Assembly: GCA_910577335.1 (NCBI GenBank)
Contig: CAJTMJ010000012.1
Location: forward strand, 1 to 64,000
Length of the DNA stretch: 64,000 nt
Reading direction: 5' to 3'
Origin: an uncultured Duncaniella sp.
GTDB lineage: Bacteria > Bacteroidota > Bacteroidia > Bacteroidales > Muribaculaceae
Below are positions 16,313-24,479 of this stretch, piece after piece (position 1 is the stretch's first letter; each line of letters starts with the position of its first letter). Position numbers and translations under genes: made by a program. Under the pieces are notes generated by a model. That model saw nothing but the letters and a program-made list of their open reading frames with translations. It did no database searches and had not been told where the DNA came from.

Positions 16313-18223
16313 CTATCCGAGTAGCTTTGAAATATTTTCGAGAGGGAGAATGGTGAACACCGGTTTGCCGTAAGGGGTCAATGACGGTGACGGCAGCCTG
16401 AACAGGTCGCTTATCAGCCGGTCCATCTCTCCGGCGGTGAGGGGCTGTCCTCGTTTTATGGCACTGCTGTGGGCGAGCGAGATTGCTATTTTCTCGTGAA
16501 GTGTCGAAGCGAGTTCCTCGCCGGTTTCGGTGACATTCTCTATCATCGACAGGAGTGTGTCACGAGGGTTAGCGTCTTTGAGGATAGAGGGGATACCGTT
16601 TATGCTCCATGTGTTGTCGCCGAGGGGTGAGAGGTTAAAACCAAGCTCCTCAAGCGCAGGGGCAATGTCGGTAAGCACGGCATTTTGTGCAGGTGAAAGT
16701 TCCAGCATGTCAGGGAACATAGTGGACTGTGACACGAAAGCCCCTTCGGAAGCTTTCTGTATGTATGTGTCATAGAGGATGCGGACATGTGCCCTGTGTT
16801 GGTCAATTATCATCAATCCTTCACGAGCCGGTGTGAGAATATATGAGTTTTTGAGTTGTAACGTGGCTGAGACCGCAGGTTCAAGCTCCATTTCGATGTT
16901 GGGGGCTTTGTCCTCGGCGGTTTCGCCTGAAATAACGTCATCGCCTGATATATTGTTCAGCTTGCTTTCAAGCATCGAGGCGTAACCGTCGTCACGTTTC
17001 TTCACGAAGTCGTCATAAAGTTGTTCCCAGTTCTGAAGATGATCGCCGGAACCGCTGTTGAACGATGATTGCCGTGAGCCTGACTTCCCTGCGGATGTGC
17101 TTTTAGGCATGACAGGTGTGGCAAACGGATTGTAGGCGGTGTCGAGCTGCACTTCATGCTGGGCGTAGGCATCGGGAGCGAATACAGGGATGTCGGGCGC
17201 ATCCTCCACGTCGAAGTCAATGGAAGGCGCGGCGTTGAAGCGTCCGAGCGATTCACGTATGGCTGCCGTGAGAATCTGCCATATAGGCTGTTCATTCTCA
17301 AACTTTATCTCATTTTTGGTGGGATGTATGTTGACATCGATGGTCTCAGGATCGACACGCAAGTTGATGAAATAGTTTGGCTGCTCGTCGGCAGGTATAA
17401 GCTGTTCGTAGCACTGCATCACCGCCTTGTGGAAGTACGGATGACGCATGTTGCGCCCGTTTACCATGAAATACTGGAGGGCGTTGCGCTTTCGTGCGTT
17501 TTCGGGGAGTCCGATGAATCCGTTTATGCTGACGATGGATGTGTCGGTGTCGATAGGTATGAGCTGCTTGTCGAGGTTTTTCCCGAAAAGGTCAGTGATT
17601 CGTTGCTTCAACGACGCCTTGCGGAGTGAATGGAGCGTCACATCGTTGCTTATGAGTGTGAAATCCACACCGATGTTTACCAAAGCGAGACGCTCGAATT
17701 CCCTCATTATATTGCTAAGCTCCACAGAGTCCTTCTTCAGGAATTTGCGGCGGGCGGGGACGTTGAAAAACAGATTTTTCACCATCAGATTGCATCCCTG
17801 CACACACGCTTCCGGCTGCTGGCTTTCCACCTTGGAGCCGTTGATTACAAGACGTGTGCCTACGGTCGCATCCTTGTGCATGGTGCGAAGGTCAACCTGC
17901 GAAATAGCTGCAATGGAAGCCAATGCCTCACCTCGGAATCCCATGGTGTGAAGGGCGAAGAGATCATCGGCATGTTGTATCTTGGATGTGGCGTGACGCT
18001 CGAAAGCGAGGCGAGCGTCAGTGTCGCTCATTCCCACGCCGTTGTCTATTACCTGAATCAGTGTCCTTCCGGCATCTTTAAGCACTATGGTGACAGATGT
18101 GGCTCCGGCATCGATGGAATTTTCCACCAACTCCTTTATGACCGATGCGGGGCGTTGTATCACTTCGCCGGCAGCGATCTGATTAGCCACAGAGTCAGGA
18201 AGGAGTTTTATGACGTCACTCAT
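16313..18223 (-). CDS. mutL: DNA mismatch repair protein MutL
   Basis: A 636-residue GHKL ATPase that links mismatch recognition by MutS to strand removal. N-terminal ATPase motifs are clear: ELVENSIDAGA, DNGVGM, GFRGEALASIA and the NVHPTK-like NIHPTKNEI. A Ser/Asp-rich linker (residues about 350-440) leads to the C-terminal dimer domain. The MutL endonuclease signature DQHA(x)2E(x)4E reads DQHRAHVRILYD here (near residue 474), and the later CPHGRP-type motif reads TPYGKP. The known metal-binding set is therefore incomplete, and nicking activity is doubtful. Its start overlaps the OstA-like gene's stop by 4 nt (ATGA). Confidence 0.95.
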   Translation of the reverse strand: MSDVIKLLPDSVANQIAAGEVIQRPASVIKELVENSIDAGATSVTIVLKDAGRTLIQVIDNGVGMSDTDARLAFERHATSKIQHADDLFALHTMGFRGEALASIAAISQVDLRTMHKDATVGTRLVINGSKVESQQPEACVQGCNLMVKNLFFNVPARRKFLKKDSVELSNIMREFERLALVNIGVDFTLISNDVTLHSLRKASLKQRITDLFGKNLDKQLIPIDTDTSIVSINGFIGLPENARKRNALQYFMVNGRNMRHPYFHKAVMQCYEQLIPADEQPNYFINLRVDPETIDVNIHPTKNEIKFENEQPIWQILTAAIRESLGRFNAAPSIDFDVEDAPDIPVFAPDAYAQHEVQLDTAYNPFATPVMPKSTSAGKSGSRQSSFNSGSGDHLQNWEQLYDDFVKKRDDGYASMLESKLNNISGDDVISGETAEDKAPNIEMELEPAVSATLQLKNSYILTPAREGLMIIDQHRAHVRILYDTYIQKASEGAFVSQSTMFPDMLELSPAQNAVLTDIAPALEELGFNLSPLGDNTWSINGIPSILKDANPRDTLLSMIENVTETGEELASTLHEKIAISLAHSSAIKRGQPLTAGEMDRLISDLFRLPSPSLTPYGKPVFTILPLENISKLLG

Positions 18224-20322
18224 TTTTCAGTATTTTCCTTATTTTCGGGTTCGGTTACAGGTGTTGAGGAGGGTATAGGTGGTGTTGCCGGCATGTCGGG
18301 AGCATCCTGCGGATCTTCCGGACTGTCAGAGGTGTCGGGGAGGTCAGCCCCTTGTGCCGCATTTTGAGCCTCAGGGTTATCCTTAGCTCCCTGTATGCTT
18401 AAGTTGAGAGAGTCAGCCTCACTCTTTAAGCGCTTAATGTCAGGAACCGGGATTGAGTCTATGAAATTCAGCGCAGAGTCCGGCAACACTTGCTTCAGTG
18501 AATCCAATTTGGATGCCGCTGTGCCGAGCGAGTCGGATATAGCCGCCGGTGTCAGAGCCGGAGCTGAGGGTGGGGTGTCGGGCACCTGAGGTGTCGGAAC
18601 TTCACGCCCGGTTGCGCTCCCTCGGACTATGTAGGCATCGGGACGCACCTTTGAGAATATCTGCATTGTCCTCAAATCGTCCATTTCGGGAGGATAGTCA
18701 AACACTTCGTCAGGTGCCATAGGTCTGAGCGGCTCAAACCAACGGAACACGGGGAGGAAGTAGGATGAACGTTTTGCAAGATATAACGGTGTGACCTTAC
18801 CGGTGGTCTCCGGCCACATCTTAATGCTGTCGATCTCTCCGTTCTTGAAATGGGCATCCATGTAGCTGCTCTCGGTGTAGGAGAACTTGTTGTAGGTGGA
18901 GTCATTCTCCATCGGGAACATGATGGTCTGCACATTACCTTCCACGTACAGGCGGCGGAGGGTGGTATCATTGAACCATGCCGTCATGTCGGCTCCGGTG
19001 AGCTGGTTGTAACAATCCTCGCCAATGTGCTGTGCCACGACGCCGGTCTCGGGGAGACGCGCCCAGTCGGTGGTGGAGTCGTTGAAATGAACGTAGACCA
19101 CATTTCCTACTATCTGCTTGTCACCGTTCCATATCACGGGGTGATAGTACATGTACATTATAGAGTCACGTTCCACGATGCTCATTGAGTCGCAAAGCCC
19201 CTGAAGGTCGGTGCGGAAGAATCTTACACGGCGGAATGCGTTGGTGACCTTGGTTGAGTCGGGGAGCATATAGGCGGTGATGGTGTCGCCGTGGAGATAG
19301 AGGGTGTCGGTGGAGGAATACTCCATAGCTAAAGCGTTGCCGGTGACGAATGCGCTGTCCTTAAGCTCGTCATAGAAGCCGTAGTCGCCATGTATGGCTG
19401 ACTGATTGGCTGAGTCGGTCATTATCATGTTGCCGAACGCTTCGCCGAACCCTTTGTCACGGTCGTAGAACAGTGTGTCGCCGGTGAGGGTGTTACCTCT
19501 GCGTGTATGCACCATTGAACGGTTATACAGGTCGGCGAGACCGAGATTTGTGTCGTAGAATCCGGATGAGGAGTTTATCTCGCCATCCTTGTTTATGATG
19601 CGTGTGGGACACATGAGCTGCGCCACACGGGTGTCGGTGTTGTAAGTGAGGGAGTCGGTATACATTCTCAGCGTGTCGTTGGGGCGCGGTCCCATCAGGT
19701 CAACGTTGAGATAGAAAAATGCGTCCTTGGTGGCGGGATAGTAGTACCCTTGAAGTGAGTTGAGGGTGTTTTGCTTATCTCTCAAAGTACCCCCGGTCTG
19801 GTAGTAGCCCACATCCTCATAAAGGTCGTAGAAGAACACATCGGTGGTCAGAGAGACGTCACGGTTGATAAGGCGCACTTTCTTGCCGGGATAAGCTCTC
19901 AGCTCGGCAAGCTCTTCGGTGCCGTCGTAATATAGCTCGTCGCTGTAGACAAACAGGGTATCCCCCTGTTCCATCCTCACATTGTTGAATGCGTCAAACG
20001 AGCCGGTGCCTTCGTTGAGTCGGGCACTGTCGCAGAACATGAACATGTCCTCCTTGCGTATGCGCACATTCCCCACGAGTATCTGTATCCCTGAGTCGAT
20101 AGCCTCGTTGTGTAGCAGGCGGTCGGCATGGAGGAGAATCACCTTCCCCGGTTCGTGTGGATTGGCGTCAGGAACGGTGGGACGTATCACCGGTTTGCGT
20201 GGCTGTGGCGCACTTTTGGCTTCAGGCGCTTTGGCAGTCCCGTTTTTCGGGGACTGGGCGAGCATGGCAGGGAGTGAAATCACCGCCAATGCGATTAGAG
20301 CCAATAGCGAAGAGCGTTTCAA
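18220..20322 (-). CDS. OstA-like (LptA/LptD N-domain) protein
   Basis: A 700-residue exported protein with a signal peptide (LLALIALAVISLPAMLAQ) and an OstA/LptA-type beta-jellyroll region through about residue 450. Repeats such as DSGIQILVGNVRIRKEDMFMFCD and LRTLFVYSDELYYDG-like strands match the OstA-like family of Bacteroidota. LptA-type folds carry lipopolysaccharide across the periplasm, so a role in LPS transport is the main expectation. The C-terminal ~150 residues are Pro/Ser/Asp-rich and probably disordered. It sits between a SurA-like chaperone gene and mutL, with a 4-nt overlap into mutL. Confidence 0.85.
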   Translation of the reverse strand: MKRSSLLALIALAVISLPAMLAQSPKNGTAKAPEAKSAPQPRKPVIRPTVPDANPHEPGKVILLHADRLLHNEAIDSGIQILVGNVRIRKEDMFMFCDSARLNEGTGSFDAFNNVRMEQGDTLFVYSDELYYDGTEELAELRAYPGKKVRLINRDVSLTTDVFFYDLYEDVGYYQTGGTLRDKQNTLNSLQGYYYPATKDAFFYLNVDLMGPRPNDTLRMYTDSLTYNTDTRVAQLMCPTRIINKDGEINSSSGFYDTNLGLADLYNRSMVHTRRGNTLTGDTLFYDRDKGFGEAFGNMIMTDSANQSAIHGDYGFYDELKDSAFVTGNALAMEYSSTDTLYLHGDTITAYMLPDSTKVTNAFRRVRFFRTDLQGLCDSMSIVERDSIMYMYYHPVIWNGDKQIVGNVVYVHFNDSTTDWARLPETGVVAQHIGEDCYNQLTGADMTAWFNDTTLRRLYVEGNVQTIMFPMENDSTYNKFSYTESSYMDAHFKNGEIDSIKMWPETTGKVTPLYLAKRSSYFLPVFRWFEPLRPMAPDEVFDYPPEMDDLRTMQIFSKVRPDAYIVRGSATGREVPTPQVPDTPPSAPALTPAAISDSLGTAASKLDSLKQVLPDSALNFIDSIPVPDIKRLKSEADSLNLSIQGAKDNPEAQNAAQGADLPDTSDSPEDPQDAPDMPATPPIPSSTPVTEPENKENTEK

Positions 20323-20355
20323 TGTATTGAACTGTAGATTGATTGATATTTGCGG

Positions 20356-21720
20356 TTAGTTGTTCTTAATCCAGCCGGAGTTTTTGAACTCGCAGTCGCG
20401 CCATCCGTCCTCGATGCGGATATAAGTGTCTTTAATCTTGTTGCTGAGCCATTTTTCAAGCACTTCGTTGCGTTTGGCGTTTTCATATAACCCCTTGATC
20501 TGCTGATAGTCGTCCGACAAGTTTGCACGGTGACCCTCGATGCGGTTTGAGAGCTTCACTATAGCTACCATGTCCTGACTTGTCTTCGGGTCTTTCATTA
20601 TGAACGCCTTTGACACTTCGCCGGGCTTGAGGTTGCTGACTTCACGTGCCACTTCCTGCGGGAGGTGTGCCATTTCGAATCGTGGGCTGCCGGTGACGTC
20701 ATTCACCATCACGCCACGGTTGTTACGGGTGTTTTTGTCGCTTGACACTACGCCTACAGCTTCCTCGAATGTGAATTTGCCGGCAAGCATGTCGCTACGC
20801 AATGAGTCAACACGGTTGACAGCCTCGATAAGGTCTTTCTCAGCCACACGAGGTTTGAGAAGTATGTGGCGGACATTCACACGGTCGCCTCGCTTTTCAA
20901 TAAGCTGGATGATGTGGAAGCCGAACTCCGATTCCACAATCTTCGACACTTTCTTGGGGTCGTTAAGGTTGAATGCGACAGCGGCGAATTCAGGCACGAG
21001 TTCACCACGACCCATGAATCCGAGTTCACCGCCACGACCTGCGCTGCCGGGGTCTTCGGAATAGAGGATGGCGAGTGTCGAGAAGTCACGCTCACCCTTG
21101 GTAACTTGGTCGGAGTAGTCACGCAGACGCGCCTTCACGGCGTCGATCTCTTCACGAGGGATTGCCGGAGCCACGGTGAGGATCTGCACTTCCACCTGCA
21201 TTGGCACGTAGGGTATACTGTCCTCGGGGAGACGGTCGAAGTAGCGGCGCACGTCAGCCGGGGTGGCTTTGATGTCACCTGTGAGTTTGCGCTGCACCTC
21301 CTGTATGCGTCCGCGGTTAGCCACCACTGTCCTGAGCGATTCACGCAGGTCGGGGATGGATTTGCGGAACATCTGCTCGACTTTCTCCTTGGTGCCGAGT
21401 GAGTTGATGTAATAGTTTATCTGGGCTTCCACCTGCTGCATCACCATGTTGTCAGATATCTCGACGGTATCGATTTCTGCCTGATGGAGATATAGCTTCT
21501 CGATGGCAAGTTGCTCGGGTATCAAACAGTATGGGTCGCCGTTGATGGGGACCTTTTCGTATAGCATGTTCTGGTAAGCCTCTTCGATGTCAGACTTCCA
21601 TATCGGCTGGTCACCGACCACCCATGCCACCTCTTCGGCAACATTGTCAGTCCCTGCGGAGACGTATGCGGCTCCCATCAAAACGAGCACGCTTACCAGT
21701 ATCATTGATTTGATTTTCAC
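20356..21720 (-). CDS. Periplasmic peptidylprolyl isomerase, SurA/PpiC type
   Basis: An exported folding catalyst for outer-membrane proteins. It has a signal peptide, a SurA-like N-terminal chaperone region, and two parvulin domains. The first (near GERDFSTLAILYSEDPGSAGRGGELGF) is canonical; the second follows VRHILLKPRV with EEAVGVVSSDKNTRNNRG. The GTG at 21720 is chosen because it puts two lysines before the hydrophobic core (VKIKSMILVSVLVLMGAAYVS). An ATG at 21705 is possible; the ATG at 21774 lies too close to the promoter. It is the first gene of a five-gene operon with OstA-like, mutL, DUF4105 and the phosphatase-fold gene, so envelope assembly is the theme. Confidence 0.9.
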   Translation of the reverse strand: MKIKSMILVSVLVLMGAAYVSAGTDNVAEEVAWVVGDQPIWKSDIEEAYQNMLYEKVPINGDPYCLIPEQLAIEKLYLHQAEIDTVEISDNMVMQQVEAQINYYINSLGTKEKVEQMFRKSIPDLRESLRTVVANRGRIQEVQRKLTGDIKATPADVRRYFDRLPEDSIPYVPMQVEVQILTVAPAIPREEIDAVKARLRDYSDQVTKGERDFSTLAILYSEDPGSAGRGGELGFMGRGELVPEFAAVAFNLNDPKKVSKIVESEFGFHIIQLIEKRGDRVNVRHILLKPRVAEKDLIEAVNRVDSLRSDMLAGKFTFEEAVGVVSSDKNTRNNRGVMVNDVTGSPRFEMAHLPQEVAREVSNLKPGEVSKAFIMKDPKTSQDMVAIVKLSNRIEGHRANLSDDYQQIKGLYENAKRNEVLEKWLSNKIKDTYIRIEDGWRDCEFKNSGWIKNN

Positions 21721-21763
21721 GTGGTTGTAAGCTGTTAAATGTGATAAAACTGAAATTAACCCC

Positions 21764-21771
21764 CAAAGGTA
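21764..21771 (-). promoter_or_regulatory. Probable -7 box of the PPIase-mutL operon
   Basis: Reads TACCTTTG on the minus strand, an exact -7 consensus, about 45 nt before the chosen start. No good -33 box is found at the usual distance. Confidence 0.55.
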
Positions 21772-21928
21772 CAAAAAATCTTGGAAAAGATTGAAAAATT
21801 TAGAGCTATTAACGAAAGAAGAGGGGTTAGATGGATATGGGTTTATTGCATTTGCAGGCTGAATATGATGGAGGTGCTTTTATTACCTATTGAAAATTAG
21901 AGAGTAAAATCGTTGTAGGAAAGTTGGA

Positions 21929-22147
21929 TTAGGAAAATTTGCCTGTGGTAAGCTCGTTTTCGAGGAAGCTATACACGTAATGAGGACTTTGAAAATATAG
22001 ACCTGTTTTTTCATCATGCAGTTTGCTATATGTGTCCGAAGTGTAGAATGTGTTTAAGGCATGTTCTAAATCCATATTCCGTTTCTCCATAAGCAAGAGT
22101 ATTATGTCTCTTGTCATACATTCTATCATATATTCCTTTTCGCTCAT
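21929..22147 (-). CDS. DUF3791 domain protein (distal copy)
   Basis: A 72-residue protein of the small DUF3791 type: an N-terminal helix with EYMIECMTRDIILLLMEKRN, the middle LEHALNTFYTSDTYSKL and the closing SPHYVYSFLENEL. DUF3791 genes are often next to DUF3990 genes, and their function is unproven; as small partners they could be antitoxins. Its ATG overlaps the stop of the DUF3990 gene by 4 nt (22144-22147), so it is likely translationally coupled. It is the third gene of the cassette, in AT-rich sequence. No clear terminator is seen between 21772 and 21928. Confidence 0.75.
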   Translation of the reverse strand: MSEKEYMIECMTRDIILLLMEKRNMDLEHALNTFYTSDTYSKLHDEKTGLYFQSPHYVYSFLENELTTGKFS

Positions 22148-22632
22148 ATCTTTTTCAATAATTTGATAGCTTTTTCTGTCCCGAAATAATATTGGAAGGT
22201 CACACCTTTCAAGTACTTTATGCGTTCAATGAAGGTCTGAAAACTGATGTTGTTTTCAATATAATTACGGATTTGTACTCCAACTTTATCGTTTGCTATA
22301 GGTCCGTATACTATATCATAATCATGAATCGGTAAATCTCCATTCGGGTTATTTCTGTTGGCAAAAACGAATTTAGCCCAATCTTCACTATAATCATTAA
22401 AAACTTTAATCTTCAAATCGGCTGACGATGGCTCGGAAAGCATATTTTCGTCAAATTCGAAAGCGGTGACGATGGGAGATGAATCCATTTGGGCTGCTTT
22501 GTAGGCTGCCATTGCAGTAGCCTGTTCTATTTCAGCCGACAGATAAAATCCTTTGCCAAAATCCTTGTTTGGTTTTGACTTGGAAAGGTCGATAGCTTCG
22601 ATTTCTTGATATGAGCCGTGATAAAGTTTCAT
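22144..22632 (-). CDS. DUF3990 domain protein (ADP-ribosyltransferase-like fold)
   Basis: A protein of about 162 residues of the DUF3990 family, which has been related to the ADP-ribosyltransferase fold. Typical blocks are the opening LYHGS (residues 3-7), DFGKGFYLS (24-32) and YDIVYGPIANDKV (about 107-119). These match the places where ART enzymes hold NAD, so an NAD-using toxin is plausible but not shown. The start at 22632 is taken because it begins at the conserved MKLYHGS and overlaps the upstream gene's stop by 4 nt (ATGA); the frame itself is open to 22659. It is the central gene of a three-gene cassette between two DUF3791 genes. Confidence 0.8.
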   Translation of the reverse strand: MKLYHGSYQEIEAIDLSKSKPNKDFGKGFYLSAEIEQATAMAAYKAAQMDSSPIVTAFEFDENMLSEPSSADLKIKVFNDYSEDWAKFVFANRNNPNGDLPIHDYDIVYGPIANDKVGVQIRNYIENNISFQTFIERIKYLKGVTFQYYFGTEKAIKLLKKI

Positions 22633-22853
22633 GCGATCGCTCCCCCATGGCGGCGACAATACGCTGTGATGTCATCGACCACTTCTCGAATGTCGAGTGT
22701 GTGGGCGATGTCATAGTGCTTGTTAAGAAAGGATATGCCATTGAACCGTTGGAGATAACGGAATGCCTGAGCATCAGTAAGTTGTTTTTTCTTGGCAAAT
22801 TCCCCTATAACAATAACTATAAATTCAACTTTATTTCGGGCGTCATAGTTCAT
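22629..22853 (-). CDS. DUF3791 domain protein (proximal copy)
   Basis: A 74-residue DUF3791 protein: NKVEFIVIVIGEFAKKKQLT, then AFRYLQRFNGISFLNKHYDIAHTL and the end VVDDITAYCRRHGG. It differs clearly from the distal DUF3791 copy, which argues for two distinct partners over a recent duplication. It is the first gene of the cassette. Its stop overlaps the start of the DUF3990 gene, and a full consensus promoter lies just upstream. In toxin-antitoxin operons the first small gene is often the antitoxin, which would fit here, as an inference. Confidence 0.8.
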   Translation of the reverse strand: MNYDARNKVEFIVIVIGEFAKKKQLTDAQAFRYLQRFNGISFLNKHYDIAHTLDIREVVDDITAYCRRHGGAIA

Positions 22854-22882
22854 AGGCAGAATCAGAATACAATAGTATATCG

Positions 22883-22913
22883 CAAAGATAATGTTAAATT
22901 TGATAATTGCAAA
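22883..22913 (-). promoter_or_regulatory. Promoter of the DUF3791-DUF3990 cassette
   Basis: On the minus strand, TTTG (22913-22910), 19 nt, then TATCTTTG (22890-22883), a full consensus match. It lies 29 nt before the first start codon. The same TTTG also belongs to TAACTTTG (22917-22910), a possible second -7 box. Confidence 0.8.
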
Positions 22914-22957
22914 GTTATGATGGGAAGATTTATAATTTGTGACGGTAGGGTGGTAGA

Positions 22958-24460
22958 TTAGAGGAGGAGGCAGGCGTCGCCGTAGGAGAGGAAGCGGTAG
23001 GCGGGGTTGGAGAGGGCGTAGGTGTAGAGGTCACGCCATGTGGGCGCAATGTATTGCGCCTGTGCTGGGGAGGGAGTTGGGTCTTTTTCGGGCTGGGAGG
23101 AGTTGGAGGAGGGGAAGGTGTTTTTTGGGGGCTGGGAGGTTGGAGTGTTGGTTTTTTCGGGTTGAGATAGGAAGGCGGAGACGAGGAGGAGGAGGGTGGA
23201 GCGGGGCTGGTGGAAGTTGGTGACCATGCCTTTGACTATGCGGTAACGGTAGCCGGGGGCTATCATGAGCCGTGTGGATGCGATGAAGGTGTTCTCGCCG
23301 GTTGCATCGAGATGGCGGAGGATGGCTTCCATGGAGGCTTTCACGGAGAGGTTGGGGTGGGTGGGAGTGGAGGGGTCGGGGGAATCGGGGGAATCGGACG
23401 AATCGGAGAGATCGGATAAGTCGGATCTGTCAGATAAGTCTGATCTGTCAGATAAGTCAGATAAGTCGGATTTGTCCGATTTGTCTGATCTGTCCGATCT
23501 GTCCGATAATTCCGATGCTTTTGTCGTCGGGAGGTAGGGATACCATTGGGGGAGGGTGTCGGAGGGGAGCTGTTGGTGTAGGCGGCAGCCGAGGTGGTAT
23601 AGGCTTTCGAGTGTGCGCACTGAGGTGGTGCCTACGGCTATCACCTGCTTGTCGGTGCGTGACAGCTCTTCGATCAGCTCACGGGGCACGGCTATGAATT
23701 CGCTGTGCATCTCATGCTCGCCGATGGTGTCGCTTTTCACAGGCTGGAAAGTCCCTGCGCCCACATGTAGCGTGATTTCACGGCGTGGAATACCACGCTC
23801 GTCGATGGCTGAAAGCACCTCGGGCGTGAAGTGCAGTCCTGCGGTGGGAGCCGCTACAGAGCCTTCGATATGGCTGAATATGGTCTGATAGTCGGCAGAG
23901 TCGCTGTCCTCGGTGTTGCGGTTGAGGTACGGTGGTATGGGTATCTCCCCTACAGCGGAAATGATGCGGCTGAATGTCACCTCAGGGGCATCCCATGAAA
24001 ATTCCACAACAGAAGTGTTGCCTGAACGTGACACTCTTGTCGCTGAAAGTGTAAATTCGTTGCCATCGATACTCAAAGGCATGGTGAGCGCCCCGCTTTT
24101 CCAGCGTTTTGAATTACCCACAAAACATGTCCATGAGCACCGTGAGGTAGAGGCGAAACTTACCGCATAGTCGGCAGGCTCGCACGGTTCAAGGCAAAAT
24201 ACCTCTATGAGCGCTCCTGTGCCGTCGTCGCCCTTACGGAAACGGAGTCGGGCGTTTATGACACGGGTGTTATTGTATATGAGCATCGAATCTGCCGGAA
24301 GCAATTCAGGCAGCTCCTTGAACTTATGGGTGGATATGCCGCCACGTGCGTCCTTGACAAGCAGCAGGCACTCGTCGCGCTGCGCAAGAGGATGTTTGGC
24401 TATGCGTTCGTCAGGGAGGGGGTAGTCAAATTCGTCAATTTTAATTTCCCGGATGCTCAT
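22958..24460 (-). CDS. queA: tRNA ribosyltransferase-isomerase QueA, with inserts
   Basis: Transfers and isomerises the ribose of S-adenosylmethionine onto preQ1 in tRNA, making epoxyqueuosine. Conserved blocks are present: the start FDYPLPDERIAKHP, IYNNTRVINARL, GSVAAPTAGLHFT, LHVGAGTFQPV, GTTSVRTLESL, NFHQPRSTLLLLVSAFL and the end RFLSYGDACLLL. At 500 residues it is some 150 longer than usual. The excess is in two inserts: a run of SDR/SDK/SDL tripeptides (about residues 312-362, DNA 23381-23520) and a Pro/Ser/Thr-rich stretch (about 430-474) ending in a REP-like palindrome. Both lie between conserved blocks, so the core may still work. It is the last gene of dedA-rpe-queA. Confidence 0.93.
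   Translation of the reverse strand: MSIREIKIDEFDYPLPDERIAKHPLAQRDECLLLVKDARGGISTHKFKELPELLPADSMLIYNNTRVINARLRFRKGDDGTGALIEVFCLEPCEPADYAVSFASTSRCSWTCFVGNSKRWKSGALTMPLSIDGNEFTLSATRVSRSGNTSVVEFSWDAPEVTFSRIISAVGEIPIPPYLNRNTEDSDSADYQTIFSHIEGSVAAPTAGLHFTPEVLSAIDERGIPRREITLHVGAGTFQPVKSDTIGEHEMHSEFIAVPRELIEELSRTDKQVIAVGTTSVRTLESLYHLGCRLHQQLPSDTLPQWYPYLPTTKASELSDRSDRSDKSDKSDLSDLSDRSDLSDRSDLSDLSDSSDSPDSPDPSTPTHPNLSVKASMEAILRHLDATGENTFIASTRLMIAPGYRYRIVKGMVTNFHQPRSTLLLLVSAFLSQPEKTNTPTSQPPKNTFPSSNSSQPEKDPTPSPAQAQYIAPTWRDLYTYALSNPAYRFLSYGDACLLL
23043..23060. repeat. REP-like palindrome inside queA
   Basis: A perfect 18-bp palindrome, on the minus strand GGCGCAATACATTGCGCC, in frame in queA and read as AQYIAP. 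Sixteen of these bases are identical to the intergenic element at 2506-2521. Confidence 0.85.
23381..23520. repeat. 9-bp degenerate tandem repeat inside queA
   Basis: About 14 units of a 9-bp repeat, TCn-GAT plus a codon for Arg, Lys, Leu, Asn or Ser, encode (S-D-x)n on the minus strand. The unit is a multiple of three, so copy-number change keeps the frame. Third-position changes between units show it is not freshly expanded. Confidence 0.9.
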
Positions 24461-24479
24461 TGTGTATGGTTCTATCGGT

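Noticed and set aside
22633..22659. Longer start of the DUF3990 gene
   Set aside because: It would add nine residues before the conserved LYHGS block and lengthen the overlap. The ATG at 22632 gives a neat ATGA junction.
23302..23697. Plus-strand frames rich in Ile, Cys, Ser and Asp
   Set aside because: Antisense reading of the queA tandem repeat.
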